Below are positions 23,779 to 31,185 of a DNA stretch of 37,755 nt, piece after piece. Origin of the DNA: a virus. Below the pieces are notes generated by a model. The model was given only the letters and a program-made list of their open reading frames with translations. It made no database searches and had not been told where the DNA came from. Each line of letters begins with the position of its first letter. Positions within the stretch are counted from its first letter, which is position 1. Made by a program: the position numbers and the translations under genes. The stretch spans positions 1 to 37,755 of the IMG/VR virus record IMGVR_UViG_3300037963_003190; one strand, given 5' to 3'.

Positions 23779-24771
23779 TTAATTAAAAGAATAAACTGCT
23801 GCTAGTACTATACTTGATAAATTATCTTTTTGCTCAAATACTTGCTCACTAGCTTTATCTAATCTGTATTCTAATTTTAGATTTAAATTTTCAACCGAAT
23901 AATCTAAAGTAGTTGTAAAGTTTATAACATTTGCACCTGGAGCAATAGCACCTATACCACTATTAATCTCTGCAAAATACTCACTTCTTAAACCGGCTGT
24001 TAATTTACCTAAATCATACTGAGGATATAAAGCAAGCCCATAAAAACCATCTTTATCAGTTTTGTTGTAAGTAGAATTTACTCCGAGATAAAACTTTTTA
24101 CTTAGGTCATAACCTGCTGTTAAATCTAGTTGAAAAGTAGGCTCTAAGCTTGCATCCTGTTTACCATACAAAGCATTTAAGTAAGTACCTTTATAACCTA
24201 ATTGAACTCCTAAAGTATTGAAGTTTGTAGGGTTAAAATCAGTAGCATCAGTTGCATTTAAAACCGCTAACATACCTGTAAGGTTTTCAGATAGGTTAAA
24301 ATCTGCTTTTAATCCTGAATGAGAAAAAGGACCATAACTAAACATATAAGAAGTTGAGTAATTAAAATTACCACTAGGGCTTATAACCTCATAACCTAGA
24401 AAAGTATTAAAATTACCCATTGTTAAAGTAAGGTTATCACTAACATCCCAGTAAGCATAAAGCTGATTAATAATATTAGAACTTCCTGACGATAAGAAAA
24501 CAGCGTCTTCCCCTCTAGGTCCAAATACTAAATCAGCAACAAAACCTGTATTTTTAGTATCATAAAAGCCAATAAGATTAAACATTCCTAAACTAAACCC
24601 GTTACCATTTGCAAATGATGTAGCTGGAGTTATTTCTGTATTTGATGTGCTTATGTTTCTACGGTAATAAATATCAGCACTTCCTTCTAAGGAAAGATTT
24701 GATTTTAAGCTGTCTTGAGCTGTAATAATTAAAGCACTTAGTGCTAATAAAATTGTAAATATATTTTTCAT
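23779..24771 (-). CDS. Outer-membrane beta-barrel porin (BBP2/OmpL-like), cargo
   Basis: 330 aa. Residues 1-18 (MKNIFTILLALSALIITA) form a Sec signal peptide. The mature part is an all-beta barrel: NLSLEGSADIYYRRN, GNGFSLGMFNLIGFYDTKN, GFVADLVFGPRGEDAVF, QLYAYWDVSDNLTLTMGNFN, TFLGYEVISPSGNFNYSTSY and FSHSGLKADFNLSENLTGML match the putative beta-barrel porin-2 family. Alternating strands continue to a C-terminal VLAAVYSFN. It is expected in the outer membrane, letting ammonium or other small N-compounds into the periplasm for Amt. It follows amt after a hairpin. Porins beside amt-glnK occur in Bacteroidota chromosomes, so capture of a whole locus is likely; the solute is inferred from context. 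Confidence 0.75.
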   Translation of the reverse strand: MKNIFTILLALSALIITAQDSLKSNLSLEGSADIYYRRNISTSNTEITPATSFANGNGFSLGMFNLIGFYDTKNTGFVADLVFGPRGEDAVFLSSGSSNIINQLYAYWDVSDNLTLTMGNFNTFLGYEVISPSGNFNYSTSYMFSYGPFSHSGLKADFNLSENLTGMLAVLNATDATDFNPTNFNTLGVQLGYKGTYLNALYGKQDASLEPTFQLDLTAGYDLSKKFYLGVNSTYNKTDKDGFYGLALYPQYDLGKLTAGLRSEYFAEINSGIGAIAPGANVINFTTTLDYSVENLNLKLEYRLDKASEQVFEQKDNLSSIVLAAVYSFN

Positions 24772-24787
24772 TTTTTTTGAAATTAAA

Positions 24788-24808
24788 AGAGGGGCTTTTA
24801 ACCCCTCT
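24788..24808 (-). terminator. Hairpin between amt and porin genes
   Basis: Minus strand: AGAGGGG, loop TTAAAAG, CCCCTCT, then TTTTAATTTC. It has a seven-pair G/C-rich stem with a moderate T run, 7 bases after the amt stop. It could terminate part of the transcripts, making porin less abundant than Amt, or protect the glnK-amt message 3' end. No separate promoter before the porin gene is evident. Confidence 0.65.
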
Positions 24809-24814
24809 ATATTA

Positions 24815-26044
24815 TTAATGTTGATTTAATCGGAAATCTGGATAGGCACTCATTCCATGCTCTGCATTATCTAAGCCCTCAACCTCTTCTCTTTTTGATA
24901 CTCTTAACCCTATTGTTTTTTTAATTGTAAATAGAATTAAGAAAGCACTAATTAAACAAAAGGCTCCAATGATACCCACTCCGGTTAATTGAATAAGAAA
25001 CTGACTAGCACTAGCCATACTACCAAAGATACCTACTGCAAGTGTTCCCCAGATACCACAACCTAAATGTACTGCTATGGCTCCAACAGGATCATCTAGT
25101 TTTAGCTTATCCAATAATGATACTGTAAACACCACCACAATACCACCAATAATACCAATTAAAACAGATTGGTTAGGGCTCATTAAATCTGCTCCAGCGG
25201 TAATAGCAACTAAACCTCCTAAGATACCATTTAAAAACATTGTTAAATCAAATGTTTTGTCTTTAATAAAAGAAGTAACAGCCGCACCAATACCACCAGC
25301 CGCAGCAGCTAAACAAGTAGTAACAAGAGTTAAAGAGGTCAATGCAGGGTCAGCACTTAATACGCTGCCTCCATTGAAACCAAACCAACCTAACCAAAGT
25401 ATTAATACTCCAGCAGTAGCAAAGGGTATGTTATGACCTAAGATGGGTATTGACTTACCGTTTTTGAATTTACCAACTCTAGCACCTAACAACCATACTG
25501 CAATAAGAGCAGCCCATCCACCAACTGAATGAACTAATGTAGAACCAGCGAAGTCATAGAAACCTAAGTTATCTAAAAAACCTCCACCCCATTTCCATGA
25601 TCCTACTATCGGATAAACTAATCCTACGTATATTAAACTGAAAATCATAAAGCTACTAAGCTTAATCCTTTCAGCTACTGCTCCTGATACAATAGTTGCA
25701 GCGGTTGCAGCAAACATTCCCTGAAAAAGAAAATCAGTCCACCATGTATAACCACCATCAGCATATTCAGCAGTCATACCGTTTACAGGTGCATCTATTC
25801 CAAAACCAGCGAATTTAATAAATCCAATACTACCATCTTCAAAGCCCGGATACATAAGATTAAAACCACCTATGTAATAAACTAATAAGCCCATACAAAT
25901 AATGAAGATGTTTTTAAACAAAATATTAATTGTATTCTTTTGTCTGGTTAATCCAATCTCTAAGAAAGAAAAACCTAAATGCATGAAAAACACTAAACCA
26001 GTGCAGACCATCATCCATACATTGTTAACTGTTAACATTTCCAT
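24815..26044 (-). CDS. amt: Ammonium transporter (Amt/MEP/Rh family), cargo
   Basis: 409 aa, eleven predicted hydrophobic segments, full family length. The Amt signature DFAGSTLVHSVGGWAAL (164-180) holds Asp164 and the first pore His172. The second pore His326 lies in VGAIAVHLGCGIWG. The aromatic gate region QGMFAATAATIVSGAVAERI (109-127) is intact. The cytoplasmic tail ends with GLDNAEHGMSAYP (390-402), the conserved segment needed for regulation by P-II. All features of an active channel are present, with no break. It starts eight bases after the P-II gene, as in bacterial glnK-amtB operons. Unlike most bacterial Amts it has no obvious N-terminal signal peptide. Confidence 0.95.
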   Translation of the reverse strand: MEMLTVNNVWMMVCTGLVFFMHLGFSFLEIGLTRQKNTINILFKNIFIICMGLLVYYIGGFNLMYPGFEDGSIGFIKFAGFGIDAPVNGMTAEYADGGYTWWTDFLFQGMFAATAATIVSGAVAERIKLSSFMIFSLIYVGLVYPIVGSWKWGGGFLDNLGFYDFAGSTLVHSVGGWAALIAVWLLGARVGKFKNGKSIPILGHNIPFATAGVLILWLGWFGFNGGSVLSADPALTSLTLVTTCLAAAAGGIGAAVTSFIKDKTFDLTMFLNGILGGLVAITAGADLMSPNQSVLIGIIGGIVVVFTVSLLDKLKLDDPVGAIAVHLGCGIWGTLAVGIFGSMASASQFLIQLTGVGIIGAFCLISAFLILFTIKKTIGLRVSKREEVEGLDNAEHGMSAYPDFRLNQH

Positions 26045-26051
26045 CTCTCTT

Positions 26052-26390
26052 TTAATTTAAAGTTTGATTTCCACGTTCTCCAGTTCTAATCCTGTAAGCT
26101 TCTTCAATATTGGAAACAAAAATCTTACCATCTCCAATATTACCTGTTTTACCAGATTGCAGAATAGCTTTTATTGTTCTATCTAAAAACTCATCAGATA
26201 CAACAATAGATAAGTACCTCCTTTGTATATCAGAAGTACTATATTCAATTCCTCGATAGCGTCTATCGAGTTTCTCATTACCAACTCCTGTACAATCCCA
26301 GTAACTAAAAAAAGTTACCTTAACTGCCAATAGAGCTGATTTCACATCATCGAATTGAGATTTTCGAATGATGGCATCCACTTTTTTCAT
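26052..26390 (-). CDS. glnK: P-II nitrogen regulatory protein (GlnK-like), cargo
   Basis: 112 aa, full length. The fold starts MKKVDAIIRKSQFDDVKSAL. The T-loop (about 36-55) has GNEKLDRRYRGIEY, in which Tyr50 aligns with the uridylylated Tyr51 of E. coli proteins. The second P-II signature TGNIGDGKIFV is at 82-92, and RIRTGERG (100-107) supplies nucleotide-binding Arg residues. The usual Gln39 ligand is Glu here (G37-N-E39-K), which I believe is common in Bacteroidota but could not check. It would sense ATP/ADP and 2-oxoglutarate and block or open Amt. It has its own -7 element upstream (26421-26428) and leads the cassette. Confidence 0.93.
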   Translation of the reverse strand: MKKVDAIIRKSQFDDVKSALLAVKVTFFSYWDCTGVGNEKLDRRYRGIEYSTSDIQRRYLSIVVSDEFLDRTIKAILQSGKTGNIGDGKIFVSNIEEAYRIRTGERGNQTLN

Positions 26391-26420
26391 AAGCGATTTA
26401 TTTAAGTTAAAAATTGATTA

Positions 26421-26428
26421 CAAATATA
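26421..26428 (-). promoter_or_regulatory. -7 element TATATTTG before glnK
   Basis: An exact TAnnTTTG on the minus strand in the 39-base gap between the MazG-like and P-II genes, followed by TAATCAATTTTTAACTTAAATAA and the ATG at 26390. There is no TTG at the normal -33 distance, so basal activity may be low or depend on an activator. It offers the cassette its own transcription start. Confidence 0.5.
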
Positions 26429-26429
26429 A

Positions 26430-26708
26430 TTATTTTCCCTGTTTTGCTCTGTACTCGTTTATTCTGATCTTGTTTTTTATTTCCTGCTCAATGTCAATAT
26501 TGTAATGCTTTGCCATGTTTAAACATACCAGAATAACATCAGCTAACTCTTCAGGTAAATTACTCCATTCTTTAGATATTAAAGCTTCTTTTTTTAGCTC
26601 TTCTACCTCTTCTTGAAGCTTATCTAAAAACTCAAAAAGCGTAGTAGTAGGAGTTATAAAACCCCTATCTACTATGCTCTGGTAATTGGCACTTATTATA
26701 TCTTGCAT
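26430..26708 (-). CDS. MazG-like nucleotide pyrophosphohydrolase
   Basis: 92 aa, a single all-alpha MazG/dUTPase-like NTP-PPase domain. LFEFLDKLQEEVEELKKEAL gives the metal-binding ExxE pattern (about residues 31-38), and NLPEELADVILVCLNMAKHY gives the second ExxD helix. Such phage enzymes hydrolyse NTPs/dNTPs and have been linked to nucleotide recycling and the starvation response. It starts on the stop of the helicase-methyltransferase gene (TAATG) and directly precedes the nitrogen cassette. The start at the ATG 26708 is supported by that overlap. Confidence 0.75.
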   Translation of the reverse strand: MQDIISANYQSIVDRGFITPTTTLFEFLDKLQEEVEELKKEALISKEWSNLPEELADVILVCLNMAKHYNIDIEQEIKNKIRINEYRAKQGK

Positions 26709-28936
26709 TAGAATAATGTTAGTTGATTTTTTGAATGTATTGCTTTATTTACATTTTTTATAGCAGTTTCAAAATATTTATCTTTTAACTCTATTCCAAT
26801 TCCATATCTATTTAATTTTACTGATTCAAATATTTCACTTCCAATTCCTAAAAAGGGAGTAAAAACAGTTTCATGAGGATTTGACCACATTTGAACGCAT
26901 CTTTTTATTACAGAAAGTTGAAGTGGAGCAATATGTTTTTCATCACCTAAGTCAGTTCCTTGTTTATTGTTTAAAACGTCAGTTCTTTTGATATCCATCC
27001 AAGATTGTACTTTGTAAAGTTTTTCAATCTCTTCTAAGTGTTTTATATCTGATTTTTCAACATTCCAAACAGGACTTGCCCAAGATTGCCAAGTATCTAA
27101 AGGGAAATTATTTTGGTTTTTATTGTTTATTGGTTTCCAATCTTCTTCATTTCCATCCCACTTACGAAAAACTGTAACATATTCAGGAAGTCCTACTCCA
27201 GTATAACTTGAGTCTTTTCTTAATTGCTTATAAAGTAGTCTTTGTGTTTTAGTTCTTTGCATTTCTAACACGGGGTCAGTCCATATATTTATTTTTGAAT
27301 GATACTTAAAACCTACATCTTCAACTGATTTATGATGTTCTCCAGTAAAATCATACAGTCCAGTGTAACCACTAGAATTTTTATAAACAGCTAAATCTTT
27401 TGTGTGACAACACATTAACCTACCCGGCTTTAATATCCTGTATAAATCTTTTAATAAGAATTGATATTGTTTAAAAAAATCATCGTGACTGTCATTATTA
27501 CCCATATCGTGTATATAATTCGAATAAGTAAATAATGAACTAAACGGAGGGCTGAAAATAATTAAATCTACTGAATTATCTGGTATTCTTTTTATTTCCT
27601 GACATGAGTCACCTTTCATTAGCCAATAGTCGTTATTCTTTACTTCTTTAAAAGTATAAGAATTTAATAGTCCAAATGATTCACCATTAATGTATTTATT
27701 CATTTCGTTTTGCATTTCTTCAAATTGTTTTTGTTTTTTATTTATAATTTTTATTACATTTTCCATAGTATCAGTTGTAATCAAATAGATGTTTACATTG
27801 TTTTTTTGTCCGAATCTGTAAGACCGCCTTACTGCTTGGTAAAGTCCTTCAAAACTAAAATCTAAACTTGCAAATACCTGATTGTAACAATTTTGAAAAT
27901 TCATACCAAATTGAGCTATTTTCTTTTTTGTGACTAAAACTCTAAATTCATTATTTGCAAATCCTAGTAATCTAGATTCTTTAATTTCAGGTTTGTCAGC
28001 ACCGTTAACAGAAACTGCATCAGGTATTAATTGTTTTATTTTTTTTTCTTCTTCATTTTGGTTAACCCATACAATAAATTGACTACTAGAGTTATTAACT
28101 ATCTTAGCGACTTCTTCTAATCTTTCAGCTAATGTTAATTTCAATTCTTTGTTAAAAGATGTTGCATTAGTGTTTCCTTCATTAAATAACCTTCCATTAT
28201 TTCTTACTTTTGTTTTTATGCTTTTTTCAAAGTAATTAATCTTTGGTAAAACGTATTTAGTTCCATCAAAACCTAAATCCTTTGGATTAGTTAACATAAC
28301 TGCCCATGAGCTAATCCATCCGTAAAAATCTTTTTTAGCGTGCCCTTTTAAACGATAGTTATTCATACCTTCATCCCTAACAAACCACTTAGCTCTCATA
28401 TCCTGAGCATCTAATACATTTAAAAACTCACTGTGATTTCCAATTTCATTCAAATCATTAGGCGAAGGCGTCGCAGTACACGCTAATTTATAAGCTGTTT
28501 TATCAAACTTATCAATTATTAGCTTTTTATATTTTCCTGTGAAGTTTTTTAATATACTTGATTCATCTAATACTACACCTGAATAAATTGAAATATCAAT
28601 ATTGTCTAATTGTTCATAATTCCAAATATCAAAACTATCTAAGTTTATATTAAATTTGATTGCCTCTTGTTTTGTTTGACCTTTGACCGCTAAAGGTGCA
28701 AGTATTAAAACCTTTTTATTTGTTTTTTTGTAAACTTCTTCAGCCCAGCTTAATTGCATTAGTGTTTTGCCCAAACCACAATCAGCAAATATTGCAAATC
28801 TACCATTTTGTAATGCTCTAATAACAATATGTTTTTGAAAATCGAACAAATTAGTATTTAAATTACTTTCATTAATACAAAAACCACTTTTAACGTGCCT
28901 TTTCTCTTTTGTTTTTAAGAACTCTTGATAATCCAT
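26708..28936 (-). CDS. SNF2-type helicase fused to DNA methyltransferase
   Basis: 742 aa in two parts. Residues ~30-400 are an SF2 helicase/translocase: Walker A ADCGLGKT (51-58), motif II DESS (124-127), motif III-like TATPSPND (154-161), and the C-terminal lobe with FEGLYQAVRRSYRFGQ (motif VI, 362-376). Residues ~435-742 are an N4/N6-type amino-methyltransferase of permuted order: SPPF (462-465) as motif IV and FTPFLGIGSE with FLGIG (695-699) as AdoMet motif I. The SPP form is commoner in N4-cytosine enzymes. No nuclease domain is visible, so self-modification against host restriction, or methylation during replication, is more likely than a complete restriction system. Confidence 0.88.
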   Translation of the reverse strand: MDYQEFLKTKEKRHVKSGFCINESNLNTNLFDFQKHIVIRALQNGRFAIFADCGLGKTLMQLSWAEEVYKKTNKKVLILAPLAVKGQTKQEAIKFNINLDSFDIWNYEQLDNIDISIYSGVVLDESSILKNFTGKYKKLIIDKFDKTAYKLACTATPSPNDLNEIGNHSEFLNVLDAQDMRAKWFVRDEGMNNYRLKGHAKKDFYGWISSWAVMLTNPKDLGFDGTKYVLPKINYFEKSIKTKVRNNGRLFNEGNTNATSFNKELKLTLAERLEEVAKIVNNSSSQFIVWVNQNEEEKKIKQLIPDAVSVNGADKPEIKESRLLGFANNEFRVLVTKKKIAQFGMNFQNCYNQVFASLDFSFEGLYQAVRRSYRFGQKNNVNIYLITTDTMENVIKIINKKQKQFEEMQNEMNKYINGESFGLLNSYTFKEVKNNDYWLMKGDSCQEIKRIPDNSVDLIIFSPPFSSLFTYSNYIHDMGNNDSHDDFFKQYQFLLKDLYRILKPGRLMCCHTKDLAVYKNSSGYTGLYDFTGEHHKSVEDVGFKYHSKINIWTDPVLEMQRTKTQRLLYKQLRKDSSYTGVGLPEYVTVFRKWDGNEEDWKPINNKNQNNFPLDTWQSWASPVWNVEKSDIKHLEEIEKLYKVQSWMDIKRTDVLNNKQGTDLGDEKHIAPLQLSVIKRCVQMWSNPHETVFTPFLGIGSEIFESVKLNRYGIGIELKDKYFETAIKNVNKAIHSKNQLTLF

Positions 28937-28939
28937 AGC

Positions 28940-29143
28940 TTATAAATAATATTGTTTTACTCGTACAAATTCACCATACCTATTAGGTACTTCTAACCAT
29001 TCATCTTTTACTTTATTACCTTCTTTTCTAAGGTCGCATATTCTCGATGCTAGGCGGTATATCCCTAGCTCCTGCCATGCTTTTAAAGGATTAATTTTGT
29101 TACCTTGCTCTAGATAGGTGAGCAACCTTTGTTTTTGTGTCAT
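28940..29143 (-). CDS. Small helix-turn-helix protein (HTH_39-like)
   Basis: 67 aa. TQKQRLLTYLEQGNKINPLK then AWQELGIYRLASRICDLRKE followed by a beta wing (VKDEWLEVPNRYGEFVRVKQYYL) is the typical winged-helix module found singly in phages. It ends three bases before the helicase-methyltransferase start. It could regulate the operon or act with the methyltransferase. A TATCATTG element 25-30 bases upstream of the ATG is a weak candidate promoter. Confidence 0.7.
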   Translation of the reverse strand: MTQKQRLLTYLEQGNKINPLKAWQELGIYRLASRICDLRKEGNKVKDEWLEVPNRYGEFVRVKQYYL

Positions 29144-29195
29144 AATTGTTTAGTTTGTTGTTTATTTTCACAATGATAATAATAAAATTTTAATA

Positions 29196-29552
29196 CTAAA
29201 ACTTTAAAGATTGATTTTCTAATTTTATTTTATAATTTTCTTCTCTAAGCTTTAAATTTTCCTGTTTTAAAAGCGTGTTTTCATTTTTTAATTTTGTAAC
29301 CTCATCATCAACAGTATCAATATAAAACTCTAATTCTGCGACCGAAAATATGGCGGCTTCTGTTAATGTTGCCAGTGGATTATCAGTCATTTTTTTATCC
29401 TCAAAACTTTTGAATAATCTTCTTAACGTAATATCAGCCGTTTCTAGAGCTTGTTTTGCCTCGAGGTATACATTACCCCCAAAAATATTTTTCGTGTCCT
29501 TAAACATCACATAAATAGGCAATAAATCGATTTGTGGCTTTTCACTTAGCAT
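29196..29552 (-). CDS. Coiled-coil (leucine-zipper) protein (118 aa)
   Basis: From the ATG at 29552 (MLSEKPQIDLLPIYVMF) 118 aa. An earlier ATG at 29594 would overlap the helicase gene by 32 bases, and the chosen start has the AACAACAAACT leader. The C-terminal 45 residues form a clear coiled coil with repeated KLKNENTLLKQENLKLREEN. The N-terminal part has KNIFGGNVYLEAKQALETAD. Dimerisation is likely; function unknown. Placed after the replicative helicase. Confidence 0.6.
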   Translation of the reverse strand: MLSEKPQIDLLPIYVMFKDTKNIFGGNVYLEAKQALETADITLRRLFKSFEDKKMTDNPLATLTEAAIFSVAELEFYIDTVDDEVTKLKNENTLLKQENLKLREENYKIKLENQSLKF

Positions 29553-29562
29553 AGTTTGTTGT

Positions 29563-30543
29563 TTAAAATGGTAAATCGTCATCAATATCATCATTTCCGT
29601 AGCTCATTCTACTCATGTTTTGATGCTCTTTTGTTTTTATGAGTTCTAATTGTTCGGATGGTTTGTCGTATGTATGCTCTAATGGGTTTTCGTTATCGAT
29701 TATGTAAGCACAATGATTAACCCATCTTAACTCTATTGGTTTATCTCTGGGAGTAACACAACCTCCAGTAATAGTTTCTTTTACTTTCCTAACGTGCAGC
29801 TCTCCAATATTCCACCTTTCCGGGTGCTGTGTCATTCTGTGAATAGTAAAAAAATCATCTGCTCTATTAGCAAACTTTTGACCACCTTCTGTATCTGCTT
29901 TTTCAGGAGCTGCTAAATGTCCTTCGTAAATATGGTCTTTTGGATATCTGTTTCTGGCTGATTGAGTTACTAGATGAGCATTTACAAATACCGTAGTATT
30001 ATTCTGTTCTGCAAATATTCTAAGGTTAGCACAAATGTCATAATCCTCTTGATGTTTGTTACTGGTTTCAGTCATTAAGCTGTTGAAAGGATCAACTAAC
30101 AATCCATCATGATGCTTTTTACTTGCTATGTCCAAAATATCATAAGCGGAGTATCTTTTATCGTTCGGTATAAATTCAAAATAATCAGATATTTCATTTA
30201 GGGTATGCTGAAAACCTCTATCATCAATCGTATAATCTTTGTCTAATCTTCTACCAGTCCAAAAGTTAAAAATTTTAAATACCTGACTTCTAACTGTATT
30301 TTCTGAAGAGTAGATAAGATGTTTTTTACCATGCAGCTTACTCATGCAAACAAAGTACCATAACAAAACATCTGTTTTTCCTACGTTATCATGCCCGTTA
30401 ACCATATTAAACTGCCCTTGCTTCCATTTAATGTGGTTATCAAAAGCTTCTACTCCTATTCCTAAACCTTGCTCAATCTTTCCTAATCGTATTTCATCTA
30501 AGCCCTGAAGCTCATGAAAAGGTTTTGTGTAATAATTTTCCAT
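29563..30543 (-). CDS. RecA-fold (DnaB/RepA-like) helicase with SSB-type tip
   Basis: 326 aa. Single RecA-like ATPase domain of AAA_25/RepA type: Walker A GHDNVGKT (50-57) and Walker B DGLLVDPFNSL; later TTVFVNAHLVTQSARNRYP (motif with His, sensor-like) and EGGQKFANRADDFFTIHRM. There is no N-terminal DnaB domain, so it probably acts as a stand-alone replicative helicase or annealing-related ATPase. The last residues, GNDDIDDDLPF, copy the acidic-hydrophobic C-terminal tip of bacterial SSB, a docking site for repair and replication proteins. It starts one base after the initiation-protein stop. Confidence 0.8.
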   Translation of the reverse strand: MENYYTKPFHELQGLDEIRLGKIEQGLGIGVEAFDNHIKWKQGQFNMVNGHDNVGKTDVLLWYFVCMSKLHGKKHLIYSSENTVRSQVFKIFNFWTGRRLDKDYTIDDRGFQHTLNEISDYFEFIPNDKRYSAYDILDIASKKHHDGLLVDPFNSLMTETSNKHQEDYDICANLRIFAEQNNTTVFVNAHLVTQSARNRYPKDHIYEGHLAAPEKADTEGGQKFANRADDFFTIHRMTQHPERWNIGELHVRKVKETITGGCVTPRDKPIELRWVNHCAYIIDNENPLEHTYDKPSEQLELIKTKEHQNMSRMSYGNDDIDDDLPF

Positions 30544-31185
30544 CTATTTACTCCCTTCTATCCAAGGAGCTGCTGTGTTATTGTTGTTTGTTTCTTTTGG
30601 TTTGCTGGTTGAGTTACACCAATTCCAGAACCAAGATATAATATTTCCGTATTGTTTATTCCTAAACTCTTCTGAATCTTTTTTAATTTCTAAAAATCTT
30701 TTTAAGTGTTTTATAAGCTCTTCTTTGTTCGTTTTATAAATTATCTCATTTTGTTGATAACTTGTTTCAGAAAACCTTTTCAAAACAGAATTTATTTTTT
30801 TATTAATTATATATATATCATTATCATTAACAGTATCAGTATCAGGTTTTTTTGGGTTTTTTGGGTTTCCAAAATAACCCACTGGGTTTTTTGGGTTATT
30901 AGATAAACCCACTGGGTTTTCTGGGTTTTTCTTAGGTCTTCCACCTAGAGCACCATTGGCTCTATTGCGTTCCTGTATTTTCTCATATTTCTTTAAATCT
31001 CTCTTCAATTGCTGTTTTATAGGATTAAAAGCAGCATTCAACATCCAGTCATCTGATTGAGGATTTTTATCATTAACATATTCGAAAATGTGTTTAATTA
31101 ATTTTCCAGCAAATTCATCAGGAAGTTCGGAAAAGGTTTCCAAGTAATCACAATAGAGTATAAAACTCTTTTTATCTTTTGCCAT
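30544..31185 (-). CDS. Replication initiation-like protein (DUF6291/DnaD-like)
   Basis: 213 aa. The N-terminal ~75 residues (KKSFILYCDYLETFSELPDE, FAGKLIKHIFEYVNDKNPQS, FNPIKQQLKRDLKKYEKIQE) match the DUF6291-type region found in phage replication proteins. NRANGALGGRPKK follows, then three 10-residue repeats NPxNPxxxxx (NPENPVGLSN, NPKNPVGYFG, NPKNPKKPDT), then a helical C-terminal domain ending IISWFWNWC. The repeats at DNA level (30841-30930) suggest an origin inside the gene, as in lambda O. It overlaps the upstream gene by 14 bases and is followed by the helicase gene. Confidence 0.65.
   Translation of the reverse strand: MAKDKKSFILYCDYLETFSELPDEFAGKLIKHIFEYVNDKNPQSDDWMLNAAFNPIKQQLKRDLKKYEKIQERNRANGALGGRPKKNPENPVGLSNNPKNPVGYFGNPKNPKKPDTDTVNDNDIYIINKKINSVLKRFSETSYQQNEIIYKTNKEELIKHLKRFLEIKKDSEEFRNKQYGNIISWFWNWCNSTSKPKETNNNNTAAPWIEGSK
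30781..30832. other. AT-rich stretch beside repeats (candidate unwinding element)
   Basis: A run that includes ttatttttttattaatta and tatatatatatca, with hardly any G or C, directly beside the 30-bp repeats and inside the initiation-protein gene. In lambda-type origins an AT-rich region flanks the iterons on the side towards the end of the initiator gene; the same order is seen here. Confidence 0.45.
30841..30930. repeat. Three 30-bp direct repeats (candidate iterons / ori)
   Basis: The plus strand holds TGGGTT at 30853, 30862, 30883, 30892, 30913 and 30922: three pairs, 9 bases apart within each pair, with a 30-base period. The two right-hand units also carry AACCCACTGGGTT, an inverted repeat (30877-30889 and 30907-30919). 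In the protein they encode six Asn-Pro pairs, every one as AAC CCA although the genome is AT-rich. Either the DNA sequence itself is under selection (iteron origin) or the repeat duplicated recently. Confidence 0.6.

Noticed and set aside
25077-25436. 119-aa plus-strand frame inside amt
   Set aside because: Antisense shadow of a conserved Amt gene; no recognisable protein pattern.
23779-26390. Host chromosomal flank joined to phage (assembly chimera) as the source of amt
   Set aside because: Both sides are phage genes with continuous spacing and strand, and the contig closes on itself. It cannot be wholly excluded without reads.
30841-30930. CRISPR-like array
   Set aside because: The 30-bp units are contiguous without unique spacers and encode in-frame decapeptides; no cas genes are present.
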